Below, one piece after another: positions 8,588-15,270 of a stretch of DNA of 64,000 nt. Numbering within the stretch: position 1 is the stretch's first letter; the number at the start of each line of letters is the position of its first letter. Location: positions 1 through 64,000 of the forward strand of contig JANRLJ010000221.1 of NCBI GenBank assembly GCA_033762735.1, read 5' to 3'. This stretch comes from JANRLJ01 sp033762735. GTDB taxonomy: Bacteria > Chloroflexota > Anaerolineae > Aggregatilineales > Phototrophicaceae. The position numbers and the translations under genes are program-made. The notes below the pieces were generated by a model. It was not told the origin of the DNA. It searched no databases and was given only the letters and a program-made list of their open reading frames with translations.

Positions 8588-8598
8588 AATATTGCGAT

Positions 8599-8645
8599 GA
8601 ACCGCCGGGACGCACAGAATGAGCCTCGCGGCGTTCTGGCGGTTC
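8599..8645. repeat. Intergenic hairpin repeat (GAACCGCC family)
   Basis: GAACCGCCGGGACGC (8599-8613) and GCGTTCTGGCGGTTC (8631-8645) form a stem with 13 of 15 positions paired. It resembles the ACCGCAGAGACGC-type dispersed repeats seen elsewhere in the window and could slow transcription after pheT, but there is no T-run. Confidence 0.55.
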
Positions 8646-8669
8646 AACATTAAGTGAGGTACAACACGG

Positions 8670-9077
8670 ATGAACTTTCTCGAACGGGTGATTGAAGAAG
8701 GCCGTCCGGCGCTGCCGCTGGCGAAGCTCGATCTGTTTTACGCCGCGCTCAAGCACTCGCTGACGGTCGATCCGGCCACATATAGCCCGGCCTCGTTCGA
8801 TCCCTTCTGCTTTGAGCAGCGCGAGTTATACGACCTGAGGGTGCTGCTGCTGCGCCCGCTGGCCTATGAATTTCTCACGGAGTTACAGCCCGATCTGCGC
8901 AAAGGCACCCTCGACCGCAAAACCTCGCTGCAAGCCTATCAGCACAAGTTCGGGCGCGACCCCCTGCTGATTTCGGTCAGGCCGAAAATCATGATGCTCA
9001 CGTATGCCGAATGGCTGCATCTGACATTCGACCATCCGCCCATGCTTACCCTGCCGGACGTACTGCAAAGCGTATAG
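8670..9077 (+). CDS. Hypothetical protein downstream of pheT
   Basis: A 135-residue soluble, Leu/Pro-rich protein I do not recognise. No signal peptide, membrane segment or enzyme motif is visible. ATG at 8670 follows AAGTGAGGT about 11 nt upstream. It is separated from pheT by a hairpin repeat and converges on the lipoprotein gene, whose stop is 4 nt away. Ordinary composition and a good start make it a probable real gene. Confidence 0.75.
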   Translation: MNFLERVIEEGRPALPLAKLDLFYAALKHSLTVDPATYSPASFDPFCFEQRELYDLRVLLLRPLAYEFLTELQPDLRKGTLDRKTSLQAYQHKFGRDPLLISVRPKIMMLTYAEWLHLTFDHPPMLTLPDVLQSV

Positions 9078-9081
9078 CGAT

Positions 9082-10005
9082 CTACTCTACCAGCGTTTCC
9101 GCCAGCCACAGGCCGATGGTGCCGGTCAGGTCGGGCGCGGCGAACAGTAAGGCCGCACCGCTGCCAGCCGCGCTGCTTGGTTCAAGACGCACGTCACCCG
9201 TGCCGACCAGTTGTAAGGCACGGGCAGTATCTACCGCTGCCGTGTCCTGTGCGCTGAACGCGATCAGCAGCGAACGCGGGTTATAGCCAGACATGGCGCT
9301 GCTCAGTACATCGCGCTGCGTGGGCGTGAGCAGAATGGCCGTGTCGCACAGCAGATCGACCGCGCAGCCCTGCAGCGCCAGATTCGCGCCCTCCCCCGCG
9401 CCGATCACCGCCAGCAGCGCCGGGTTGACGGTCGCCGTTTCGCTCAGGGCACGGAGCATCACGCTGAAATCGGCAGTGCCACCGCCTGAACGGATTTCCA
9501 TTGCCAGCACCGTATAACCAGCATCGCGCAGACGCGCCGGGAAATCGCCCCATTCCGCCAGCGATACCCCCAGCAGCAGCACACCGCTGTAACGCGGGAG
9601 CGGCTGGGGCGTAGTCGTTTCGATCTGTGTAGAAATATTCTGATAAAGATCACCCGACAACATCGCGCCATCCGCCATGACCAACTGAATGCGCTGTGAC
9701 CCGGCGGTTGCGCCCGGTGTTCCCATCGGCACCGGTGGCAGGGCACTATCCGGCGCAAGGGCAGCCGCTTCGGGGATGTTCTGCCCCGGCCCCCCCAGGA
9801 TTTGATCTTCGGCCAGAACGGCTGTTGGTGGGCGCACGTCGGTGGTCGGGCTGGGTTCGAGCGTCGGCCCAGAAAGAGCGCGGGTCGGCGTGATCGTCGG
9901 CGGTGGTGTCGGACTCAAAACATCACATGCTGCGCAAACGACCAACAATGCAACGAACGAGGTGATACGAACTCGATGCTTTAAATTCAAAACCGGAATT
10001 GGCAT
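9082..10005 (-). CDS. Lipoprotein with degenerate alpha/beta-hydrolase fold
   Basis: A predicted lipoprotein (307 residues from the Met at 10005). A basic N-terminus and hydrophobic stretch lead to AAC-D with lipid-modified C27, then a Pro/Thr linker to about 75. The remainder resembles dienelactone-hydrolase-type proteins (VLLLGVSLAEWGDFPARL, GYTVLAMEIRSGG). At the nucleophile elbow, where G-x-S-x-G is expected, it reads GAGEGANLAL, so the serine appears lost and a binding rather than catalytic role is likely. A longer frame to 10173 runs through two dispersed repeats and is rejected. The chosen ATG lies inside a repeat, so the exact start is uncertain. Confidence 0.72.
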   Translation of the reverse strand: MPIPVLNLKHRVRITSFVALLVVCAACDVLSPTPPPTITPTRALSGPTLEPSPTTDVRPPTAVLAEDQILGGPGQNIPEAAALAPDSALPPVPMGTPGATAGSQRIQLVMADGAMLSGDLYQNISTQIETTTPQPLPRYSGVLLLGVSLAEWGDFPARLRDAGYTVLAMEIRSGGGTADFSVMLRALSETATVNPALLAVIGAGEGANLALQGCAVDLLCDTAILLTPTQRDVLSSAMSGYNPRSLLIAFSAQDTAAVDTARALQLVGTGDVRLEPSSAAGSGAALLFAAPDLTGTIGLWLAETLVE

Positions 10006-10056
10006 TGTACGGGCGAAGCGCGCTTCGCCCCTACGGAGACGCTGAATTGTAAAATG
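9981..10056. repeat. Degenerate relative of the 85-bp MITE, with REP-like palindrome
   Basis: The core palindrome is at 10007-10034 (GTACGGGCG...CGCCCCTAC, inner AAGCGCGCTT). Flanking TTCAAAA, GGCATTGTACGGGCG and CTGAATT match the element at 46561-46645, but the CTAG ends are lost. Confidence 0.6.
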
Positions 10057-10076
10057 GTTGCGACATAAAAAAATCG

Positions 10077-10150
10077 AACTCCGCAGAACGCGAAGTGCCC
10101 AAAAACTTTTTTCAAGAATCTCTCTGTGTTCTCTGTGCCCTCTGTGGTTA
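10077..10150. repeat. Dispersed CTCTGTG/ACCACAGAGG-type repeat
   Basis: CTCTGTGTTCTCTGTGCCC and CTGTGGTTAAAA are the common ACCACAGAGGCACAGAGAACACAG-type intergenic repeat; a diverged opposite arm CCGCAGAACGCGAAGTGCC lies at about 10080. Translated, it gives the HRGHREHRE artefact in the over-long lipoprotein frame. Confidence 0.6.
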
Positions 10151-10178
10151 AAAAACGGGTTCTGCTTTCCCATCGGCG

Positions 10179-10946
10179 TTACACAGGGCGGGCAATCACG
10201 ACTATGCGCGGGCAGCCATCCTCGAACGGCCCAAAGTCGATATCGCCATACACTTCCTCAACCTCGAAGCCCGCCGCGCTGAGCAGCAGCTTGAGTTCCG
10301 AGAAGAAATAGTAATACATCACCAGCGGCGCGAAGGTGCGTTTGACCGTGCCGTCGGAGGTGATTTCGTCGTAAATCCAGGTAATCCGCATCAGTTGTTC
10401 CACCCGGTCAAGGTAGCTCACAGACTGCTGCATGACCATATGGCCGGATTCACGCTCCAAAAAGGTGCGCTCCAGTGTGACCGCCTCGCTGTCCTGGCTG
10501 GCGAAAATCTCGCCTGCGTTGGGCAGATCGAGCACCAGCAGCCCATCGTCCATCGTCCAGCCGCGCAGCCGCCGCAGCAGCGCTAACTGCGTCTCCTGAT
10601 CGTGGAAGTGCATCAACCCATTGTACGGGACGAGCATCAGCCTGAACTGCCTGTCGAGCGGGAAGGTCAGCACATCACCGTGATAGAAGGTCATTTTCTC
10701 ATGCAGGCGGGAGTCAGCATCACGCCGGGCTTCCGCGATTTCCAGCATGGCTTCCTCGTTGTCGATGCCATGCACCTCATAGCCTTCCGCCGCCAGCGGG
10801 ATCATCACCCGCCCGGTGCCACAACCGATGTCCATAATCGGCCCGCCATATTCCTCCGCCAGCGAGAGATAGAACGGGATGTCGTCGTTCTTGTCGGTAT
10901 TCTCAGCATCATAGTAGCGGGCAATGGCGGCATAAAATCCAGACAT
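10179..10946 (-). CDS. Class I SAM-dependent methyltransferase
   Basis: A 255-residue methyltransferase. Motif I is IMDIGCGTGRVMIPLA near 38-53, followed by an acidic end of beta2 (HGIDNEE) and HGDVLTFPL; the later LPYNG-like and PLVMYYYFFSELKLLL segments match the family of small-molecule methyltransferases. The substrate is unknown. The Met at 10946 starts the YYDAEN region typical of the family N-terminus; the longer frame to 11117 has no homologous look. It is divergent from the SH3b/GH-like gene at 11145. Confidence 0.85.
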   Translation of the reverse strand: MSGFYAAIARYYDAENTDKNDDIPFYLSLAEEYGGPIMDIGCGTGRVMIPLAAEGYEVHGIDNEEAMLEIAEARRDADSRLHEKMTFYHGDVLTFPLDRQFRLMLVPYNGLMHFHDQETQLALLRRLRGWTMDDGLLVLDLPNAGEIFASQDSEAVTLERTFLERESGHMVMQQSVSYLDRVEQLMRITWIYDEITSDGTVKRTFAPLVMYYYFFSELKLLLSAAGFEVEEVYGDIDFGPFEDGCPRIVVIARPV

Positions 10947-11144
10947 GGGCGTTTTCTCAAAGGTCAGGCGGCGCAATGGGTTATAGTATAGCGTGTAGGA
11001 CGACTCAAATGTATCCCGAAGCGGGGCTGCCCAGTGCCTCACTCGGCACTCAAGGATCGCGACTCGCATAGGATTTTTGTACAATTGATCTATCTTAACC
11101 ACCTTCTTAAAATCCACCGCAGCTAGTCAGGTTAGGAGTTTTTC

Positions 11145-12566
11145 ATGAAACGCTTCACCATTATCATGGCGCTGTTACTCGCCATGTTTACCTTCTCCGG
11201 CGCGGCACGGGCACAGTTCGCCGGGGTCGAAACGGTCATCACAGCACAAACCCATCTGCGGCAAGGGCCGGGACGCGAGTTTAACGCTATCAGGGTCGCC
11301 AGCGCTGGAACGCCGCTGCTGCTGGATGGACGCAACTACAACGGCCAGTGGGTGCGTGGACAGGTCGATACTGGTGAGATCGGCTGGCTTTCAGCAGGGG
11401 TAATCCGCCTGCCGCTGGAGCGCATCCTCGGTCTGCCCGTGATTCAGCCGGATGACCCCTTTACTGCTTCACGACCTGAGCCGAACACCGAAGCCGTTCC
11501 GGTTGAAACAACGCCTGAAGCTGCCGCCCCAACCACAGCCCCCGCTGCACCTGAGACACCCGGCGTGGAAATCCTTGCCCCGACGGAACTCGGTTCTCCG
11601 CCCAACCCCGGCGCGGCGGTTGCGCCCGGTTTCATCGTTTACCCGGAAGACAATTACAACCCGACCCCACCGAGCGCCTATTTCAGCTACGGTGGACACG
11701 TCGCCACGATGACGCCTACTGTGATTAACTTGATGCAGCAGGCGCGCATGACGTGGATTAAGCGGCAGATGCAGGCTGGCGCACCCGTCGGTGATGTGAT
11801 TACATCGGCGCACGGCAACGGCTTTAAAATTCTGATGAGTGTGGTGGGCGGCCCCAGCGCGGTGGCGGTGCCGGGGTATTTCGAGCAGTACGCGGCTTAT
11901 GTCGCCTATGTGGCTGCGTCGGGTGCAGATGCGATTGAAATCTGGAACGAGCCGAATCTCGACCGCGAGTGGCAGCCGCCGATTGATCCTGCCCGTTATA
12001 CCGAACTGCTGCGCCTGTCCTATAACGCGATCAAGGCCGCCAACCCCAACACCATCGTCATCAGCGCGGCACTCGCACCCACCGGAGCAGAAGGCGCCTT
12101 CCCCGGTCGCGTGATGAACGATGATCGCTTCCTGGGTGCAATGGCGGCTTTCGGCGCGGCGCAGTATATGGACTGTGTAGGGGCGCACTACAACGAAGGC
12201 ATCGTCCCGCCCAGCCAGACCAGCGGCGACCCACGCAGCGAACACTACAGCCGCTACTTCCTGGCGATGGTCAACCTCTACTACGGCACCATGCAAAAGC
12301 CAGTGTGCTTTACGGAACTGGGGTATCTCTCGCCGGAGGGTTATGGCCCGCTGCCCTGGAACTTTGCCTGGGCACAGAACACTACCGTCGCGCAGCAGGC
12401 CGCATGGCTGGACGAGGTCATGGTCATTGGCCGCAACACAGGCGTTGTCCCGCTGATTATCGTCTGGAACATCGATTTCACCGGGTACGGGGACGATCCA
12501 ATGGCGGGCTATGCCATCATCCGTCCCAACGGAACGTGCCCGGCGTGTGTGGTGCTGGGGAGTTAG
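11145..12566 (+). CDS. Secreted SH3b plus clan-A glycoside-hydrolase-like protein
   Basis: A 473-residue exported protein: signal peptide 1-23 (ends ARAQ), bacterial SH3 domain about 27-92 (LRQGPGREFNAI, GEIGWLSAG), Pro/Ala/Thr linker to about 165, then a TIM-barrel glycosidase-like domain. It has EIWNEPNLDREW near 265-276 (acid/base Glu) and CFTELGYLSPEG near 388-399 (nucleophile Glu), as in GH5/GH39-type enzymes. The C-terminus ends in a TCPACVVLGS motif shared with two paralogues in this window. The substrate is unknown; a polysaccharide or cell-wall role is inferred. It is divergent from the methyltransferase gene. Confidence 0.88.
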   Translation: MKRFTIIMALLLAMFTFSGAARAQFAGVETVITAQTHLRQGPGREFNAIRVASAGTPLLLDGRNYNGQWVRGQVDTGEIGWLSAGVIRLPLERILGLPVIQPDDPFTASRPEPNTEAVPVETTPEAAAPTTAPAAPETPGVEILAPTELGSPPNPGAAVAPGFIVYPEDNYNPTPPSAYFSYGGHVATMTPTVINLMQQARMTWIKRQMQAGAPVGDVITSAHGNGFKILMSVVGGPSAVAVPGYFEQYAAYVAYVAASGADAIEIWNEPNLDREWQPPIDPARYTELLRLSYNAIKAANPNTIVISAALAPTGAEGAFPGRVMNDDRFLGAMAAFGAAQYMDCVGAHYNEGIVPPSQTSGDPRSEHYSRYFLAMVNLYYGTMQKPVCFTELGYLSPEGYGPLPWNFAWAQNTTVAQQAAWLDEVMVIGRNTGVVPLIIVWNIDFTGYGDDPMAGYAIIRPNGTCPACVVLGS

Positions 12567-12584
12567 CAAGGACTATGTATGATT

Positions 12585-12613
12585 GCAGGGGCGACTCGGC
12601 GAGTCGCTCCTAC
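12585..12613. repeat. REP-like palindrome, copy 3
   Basis: GCAGGGGCGACTCG followed by CGAGTCGCTCCTAC lies between the convergent GH-like gene and tag, directly before the tag stop codon. It may double as a bidirectional hairpin. Confidence 0.75.
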
Positions 12614-13192
12614 TCATCCCAACCCCTTTACTTCCTCGTGGCGGAAGCAATCCACAATGTGATCGTTGACCAGCCCGCAGGCCTGCATCATCGCATAGCA
12701 GATCGTCCCACCGACAAACTTAAACCCCCGCTTGAGCAAGTCCTTGCTCAACCGTTTTGAGAGATCAGTTTCCGGTGGAATCTCGCTCAGGGTTCGCCAG
12801 GAATTCTGAATAGTTTTGCCGTCCACATAATCCCACAGGTAACGGTCAAAGCTGCCAAACGCTTCCTGCACTTCCAGAAAGCGCTGTGCATTGTTGATGG
12901 TCGCCGCGATTTTCAGGCGATTGCGCACAATACCGGGATTCGCCAGCAGTTCGGCCACTTTTGCATCGTCATAGCGGGCAACAACCGCCGGGTCGAATTG
13001 GTCGAAGGCTGCGCGGTAATTTTCCCGCTTGCGCAGAATCGTCAGCCAGCTCAGCCCGGCCTGCGCCCCTTCCAGGCAGATGCGCTCGAACAGGGCGTTG
13101 TCCTCATGGACGGGTACGCCCCATTCTGTATCGTGATAATGCACATAAAGCGGCTCGTTCAGATTGACCCACTGGCAGCGAATGATGCTCAT
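12614..13192 (-). CDS. tag: DNA-3-methyladenine glycosylase I
   Basis: A 192-residue Tag family protein that excises 3-methyladenine from alkylated DNA. Zinc ligands are recognisable as C6, H20, H178 and C182 (HIVDCFRH); QAGLSWLTILRKRENYRAAF and GFKFVGGTICYAMMQACG are family hallmarks. Normal length. It starts 14 nt after the stop of the TIR-uracil-DNA-glycosylase gene on the same strand, so the two form a base-excision-repair pair. Confidence 0.97.
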   Translation of the reverse strand: MSIIRCQWVNLNEPLYVHYHDTEWGVPVHEDNALFERICLEGAQAGLSWLTILRKRENYRAAFDQFDPAVVARYDDAKVAELLANPGIVRNRLKIAATINNAQRFLEVQEAFGSFDRYLWDYVDGKTIQNSWRTLSEIPPETDLSKRLSKDLLKRGFKFVGGTICYAMMQACGLVNDHIVDCFRHEEVKGLG

Positions 13193-13206
13193 GATACCTC
13201 AGATGG

Positions 13207-14301
13207 TCAGATAAACAGCTTCAACCGCTCGAAGTCCTTGCGCAGCGTCTCTTTTTGCGTGGGGTTATACAGCACCATCGCCGGGTGATAGAGCGGCACA
13301 ATATGCACATCACCGTAGGGCATCCGCGCCTTGAGCAGCTTGCCGTGCAACTGGGTGATCGTGCTGCGCTTTTCGGGCAGATCGAGCTTTTTCAGAATGT
13401 AATCCATTGCAAAGCGCCCCAGCGTAGCGATGACGCCCGGTTGGACAATATCAACCAAACGATCCACCATCGGCTGGTAATACGCGATTTCTTCGGGTGT
13501 AGGGATACGCTTTTCGCCGGGATAATCCAGCAGGATATTGGTCAGAAAAACATTTTCGCGCTTGAGGCCGATCCCGCGCAGCATCTCATCCAGAATTTCG
13601 CCCGATGGCCCCACGAACGGCCTGCCCTGCTCAGCTTCATTCTTGCCGGGCGATTCGCCAATCAGCAGAATGTTCGCATCGGAGTCGCCTTCGCCGAGCA
13701 CCGGAAAATAGCGATTCCGACTGCGCACATCATACAGCGGCGAGTCGGTCGCATCCACCAGTTTCAGGCGCAGTTCCCGCAGGGCGCTGTCCTTCTGACG
13801 TTTGGCTTTAGGGTCGAGGGGAGCCTTTGCCCCTGTCTGCTTGGGCATGGCATCGCGAATGGCCGTAATCAGCTTTTCCACATCATAGCCAAAGCGCTGG
13901 TGACTCAGTTCGATGGCGTTGCGCCGTGCCAGTGGTTTAAGGTCGTCCGGCAGCAGATCGGGCGGCGGCATTCTGGCCTGCCCCACCAGCACCGGAATCA
14001 CGACCTTGTTGAGCTTCAGCGCACTGGCGATTTCAATCCGCACGAAGTCGTTCCACTGCTCCAGGCGGCGCGTCCCGGCGTCATCGGTGATGCTCACCCA
14101 ATGCGGACCGATCATCGCAATCAGCACATCGCACCCGGCTACCGCTTCTTCCAGTACCTGCACAAAGTCTGCGCCGGGTCGGATGCTGTCCACATCCATA
14201 AAAATATCGCCGTGCTCAAAGAACTGCGCAAGGCGATCATACAGTCGGCCTACATAACCTTCGGTATCCTGGCGGCGGTAGTTGATAAAGATGCGCCCCA
14301 T
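13207..14301 (-). CDS. TIR domain fused to family-4-like uracil-DNA glycosylase lacking Fe-S cysteines
   Basis: A 364-residue fusion. Residues 1-130 are a bacterial TIR domain: IFINYRRQDTEGYVGRLYDRL, FMDVDSIRPGADF, CDVLIAMIGPHW, and E90 in VRIEIASAL at the usual NADase glutamate position. Residues 195-364 are a uracil-DNA-glycosylase fold: GEGDSDANILLIGESPGKNE near 203-222, GRPFVGPSGEILDEML, NVFLTNIL, and the H339-P-A motif. All four cysteines that bind 4Fe-4S in family 4 are absent; residues 58-364 contain no Cys. It is first in an operon with tag. Either an NAD-consuming sensor of uracil DNA or a repair enzyme under TIR control; both are inference. Confidence 0.9.
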   Translation of the reverse strand: MGRIFINYRRQDTEGYVGRLYDRLAQFFEHGDIFMDVDSIRPGADFVQVLEEAVAGCDVLIAMIGPHWVSITDDAGTRRLEQWNDFVRIEIASALKLNKVVIPVLVGQARMPPPDLLPDDLKPLARRNAIELSHQRFGYDVEKLITAIRDAMPKQTGAKAPLDPKAKRQKDSALRELRLKLVDATDSPLYDVRSRNRYFPVLGEGDSDANILLIGESPGKNEAEQGRPFVGPSGEILDEMLRGIGLKRENVFLTNILLDYPGEKRIPTPEEIAYYQPMVDRLVDIVQPGVIATLGRFAMDYILKKLDLPEKRSTITQLHGKLLKARMPYGDVHIVPLYHPAMVLYNPTQKETLRKDFERLKLFI

Positions 14302-14508
14302 CGTTGCCCCTGCCTTTTGTCAACCGAGTCTCCATGCGTGATTTTACACCGAAATCCACCTGCTTTAAAACCATAAACAGAACAAATGATTGGGGTGTTG
14401 ATGATAAAAATTCAGGCGTACAATCAGAGGCAGGTGAATGCACAACAAATCACCACTGCCTGTCGTACAGGCATCAGCACAGTTCTTATCGAATAGAAAG
14501 GCGGGAAG

Positions 14509-14985
14509 ATGCTGCCCGATATTGACTATCAAGCCCTGAACGAAAGGGTTGAACTACAGCTTCAGAAGCGCAAACGGTTGGTGCGCTACCTCATGTTCGC
14601 CATGAGCATTTTTATGGTCGTACTGTTTTCGATCATTGCGTGGGGTATCTATTCCGGCAGCGAAGTCGCAATGGCAATGTCCGACCTGCCGACTGAAAAC
14701 CCAACTGATGCAGCGATGGTGCTGCTCATGCTGGGGGGCATTATGGCGGTGATGATGAACGGCATCGGCCTGATGGTCGACTCTGGCATCGGCGATAAAC
14801 AGATGCGCAGTCAGGTGCTCAGCGAAGAACTGGGGCAAGCCGTTAAAAATCTGGCGATGGCGCAATCGGAGAAACCGAAGCGCAGCGCCGAGGCCAACTT
14901 AGACGACGCGCAAAACGACCAGGTGATGGAAATTTCCGACGACGGCGAACTCATCCCCATCGAGCGCCGTTCACGGAACCAGTAA
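14509..14985 (+). CDS. Two-TM membrane protein of unknown function
   Basis: A 158-residue protein: basic cytoplasmic N-terminus (QKRKRLVRYL), TM1 about 27-48, loop rich in Thr/Asp, TM2 about 67-89, then a helical cytoplasmic tail ending EISDDGELIPIERR. The same DDGE(L/V)(I/V)P ending occurs in the sensor-like membrane protein at 42198-42869, hinting at a shared short motif. The start follows AAGGCGGGAAG. No enzyme motif. Confidence 0.75.
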   Translation: MLPDIDYQALNERVELQLQKRKRLVRYLMFAMSIFMVVLFSIIAWGIYSGSEVAMAMSDLPTENPTDAAMVLLMLGGIMAVMMNGIGLMVDSGIGDKQMRSQVLSEELGQAVKNLAMAQSEKPKRSAEANLDDAQNDQVMEISDDGELIPIERRSRNQ

Positions 14986-15020
14986 AGCCAGGATTTGAAC
15001 CGCCAAGAACACCACATTTT

Positions 15021-15045
15021 CGTAGGGGCAAGGTATGCCGTATCC
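15021..15045. repeat. Degenerate half of a REP-like palindrome
   Basis: CGTAGGGGCAAGGTATGCC starts like the family but its second arm is decayed. Confidence 0.4.
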
Positions 15046-15071
15046 TTTTAATCGGCTTGTAGTTTGATGCT

Positions 15072-15169
15072 CTAGTACATTGACCATCTAAAGCTGCCTA
15101 CCTGTAGGGGCGCTGCGCGCTGCGCCCGTACCAACGCAAGCCATCATTCTCATCTTGTCGGCGTACTAG
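15072..15169. mobile_element. CTAG-ended 98-bp MITE-like element, copy A
   Basis: 98 bp from CTAG (15072-15075) to CTAG (15166-15169). Outer ends CTAGTAC...GTACTAG are inverted; the core (15104-15131) is a REP-like palindrome. An inverted copy differing at only 3 of 98 positions is at 42104-42201. No ORF. The CTAG ends resemble the 4-bp target of some IS5-group transposases; the mobilising enzyme is not in the window. Confidence 0.85.
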
Positions 15170-15176
15170 GAAGTTC

Positions 15177-15201
15177 GGGCGGGTTTGAAACCCACCCCTA
15201 C
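15177..15201. repeat. REP-like palindrome variant (GGTTTGAAACC core)
   Basis: GGGCGGGTTTGAAACCCACCCCTAC, close to the variant at 42943-42971. It lies just outside MITE copy A. Confidence 0.6.
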
Positions 15202-15270
15202 GAGAAAAACGCTTTTTCGGATGTAACTCCAGCACTGAAACTCATTACTCTTTGCTCTTTGCTCATCGCT

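Noticed and set aside
10006..10173. N-terminal extension of the lipoprotein reading NHRGHREHREIL...RRGEARFA
   Set aside because: It is a translation of two dispersed repeats (the ACCACAGAGG-type and the GTACGGGCG palindrome); the signal sequence begins only at the Met near 10005.
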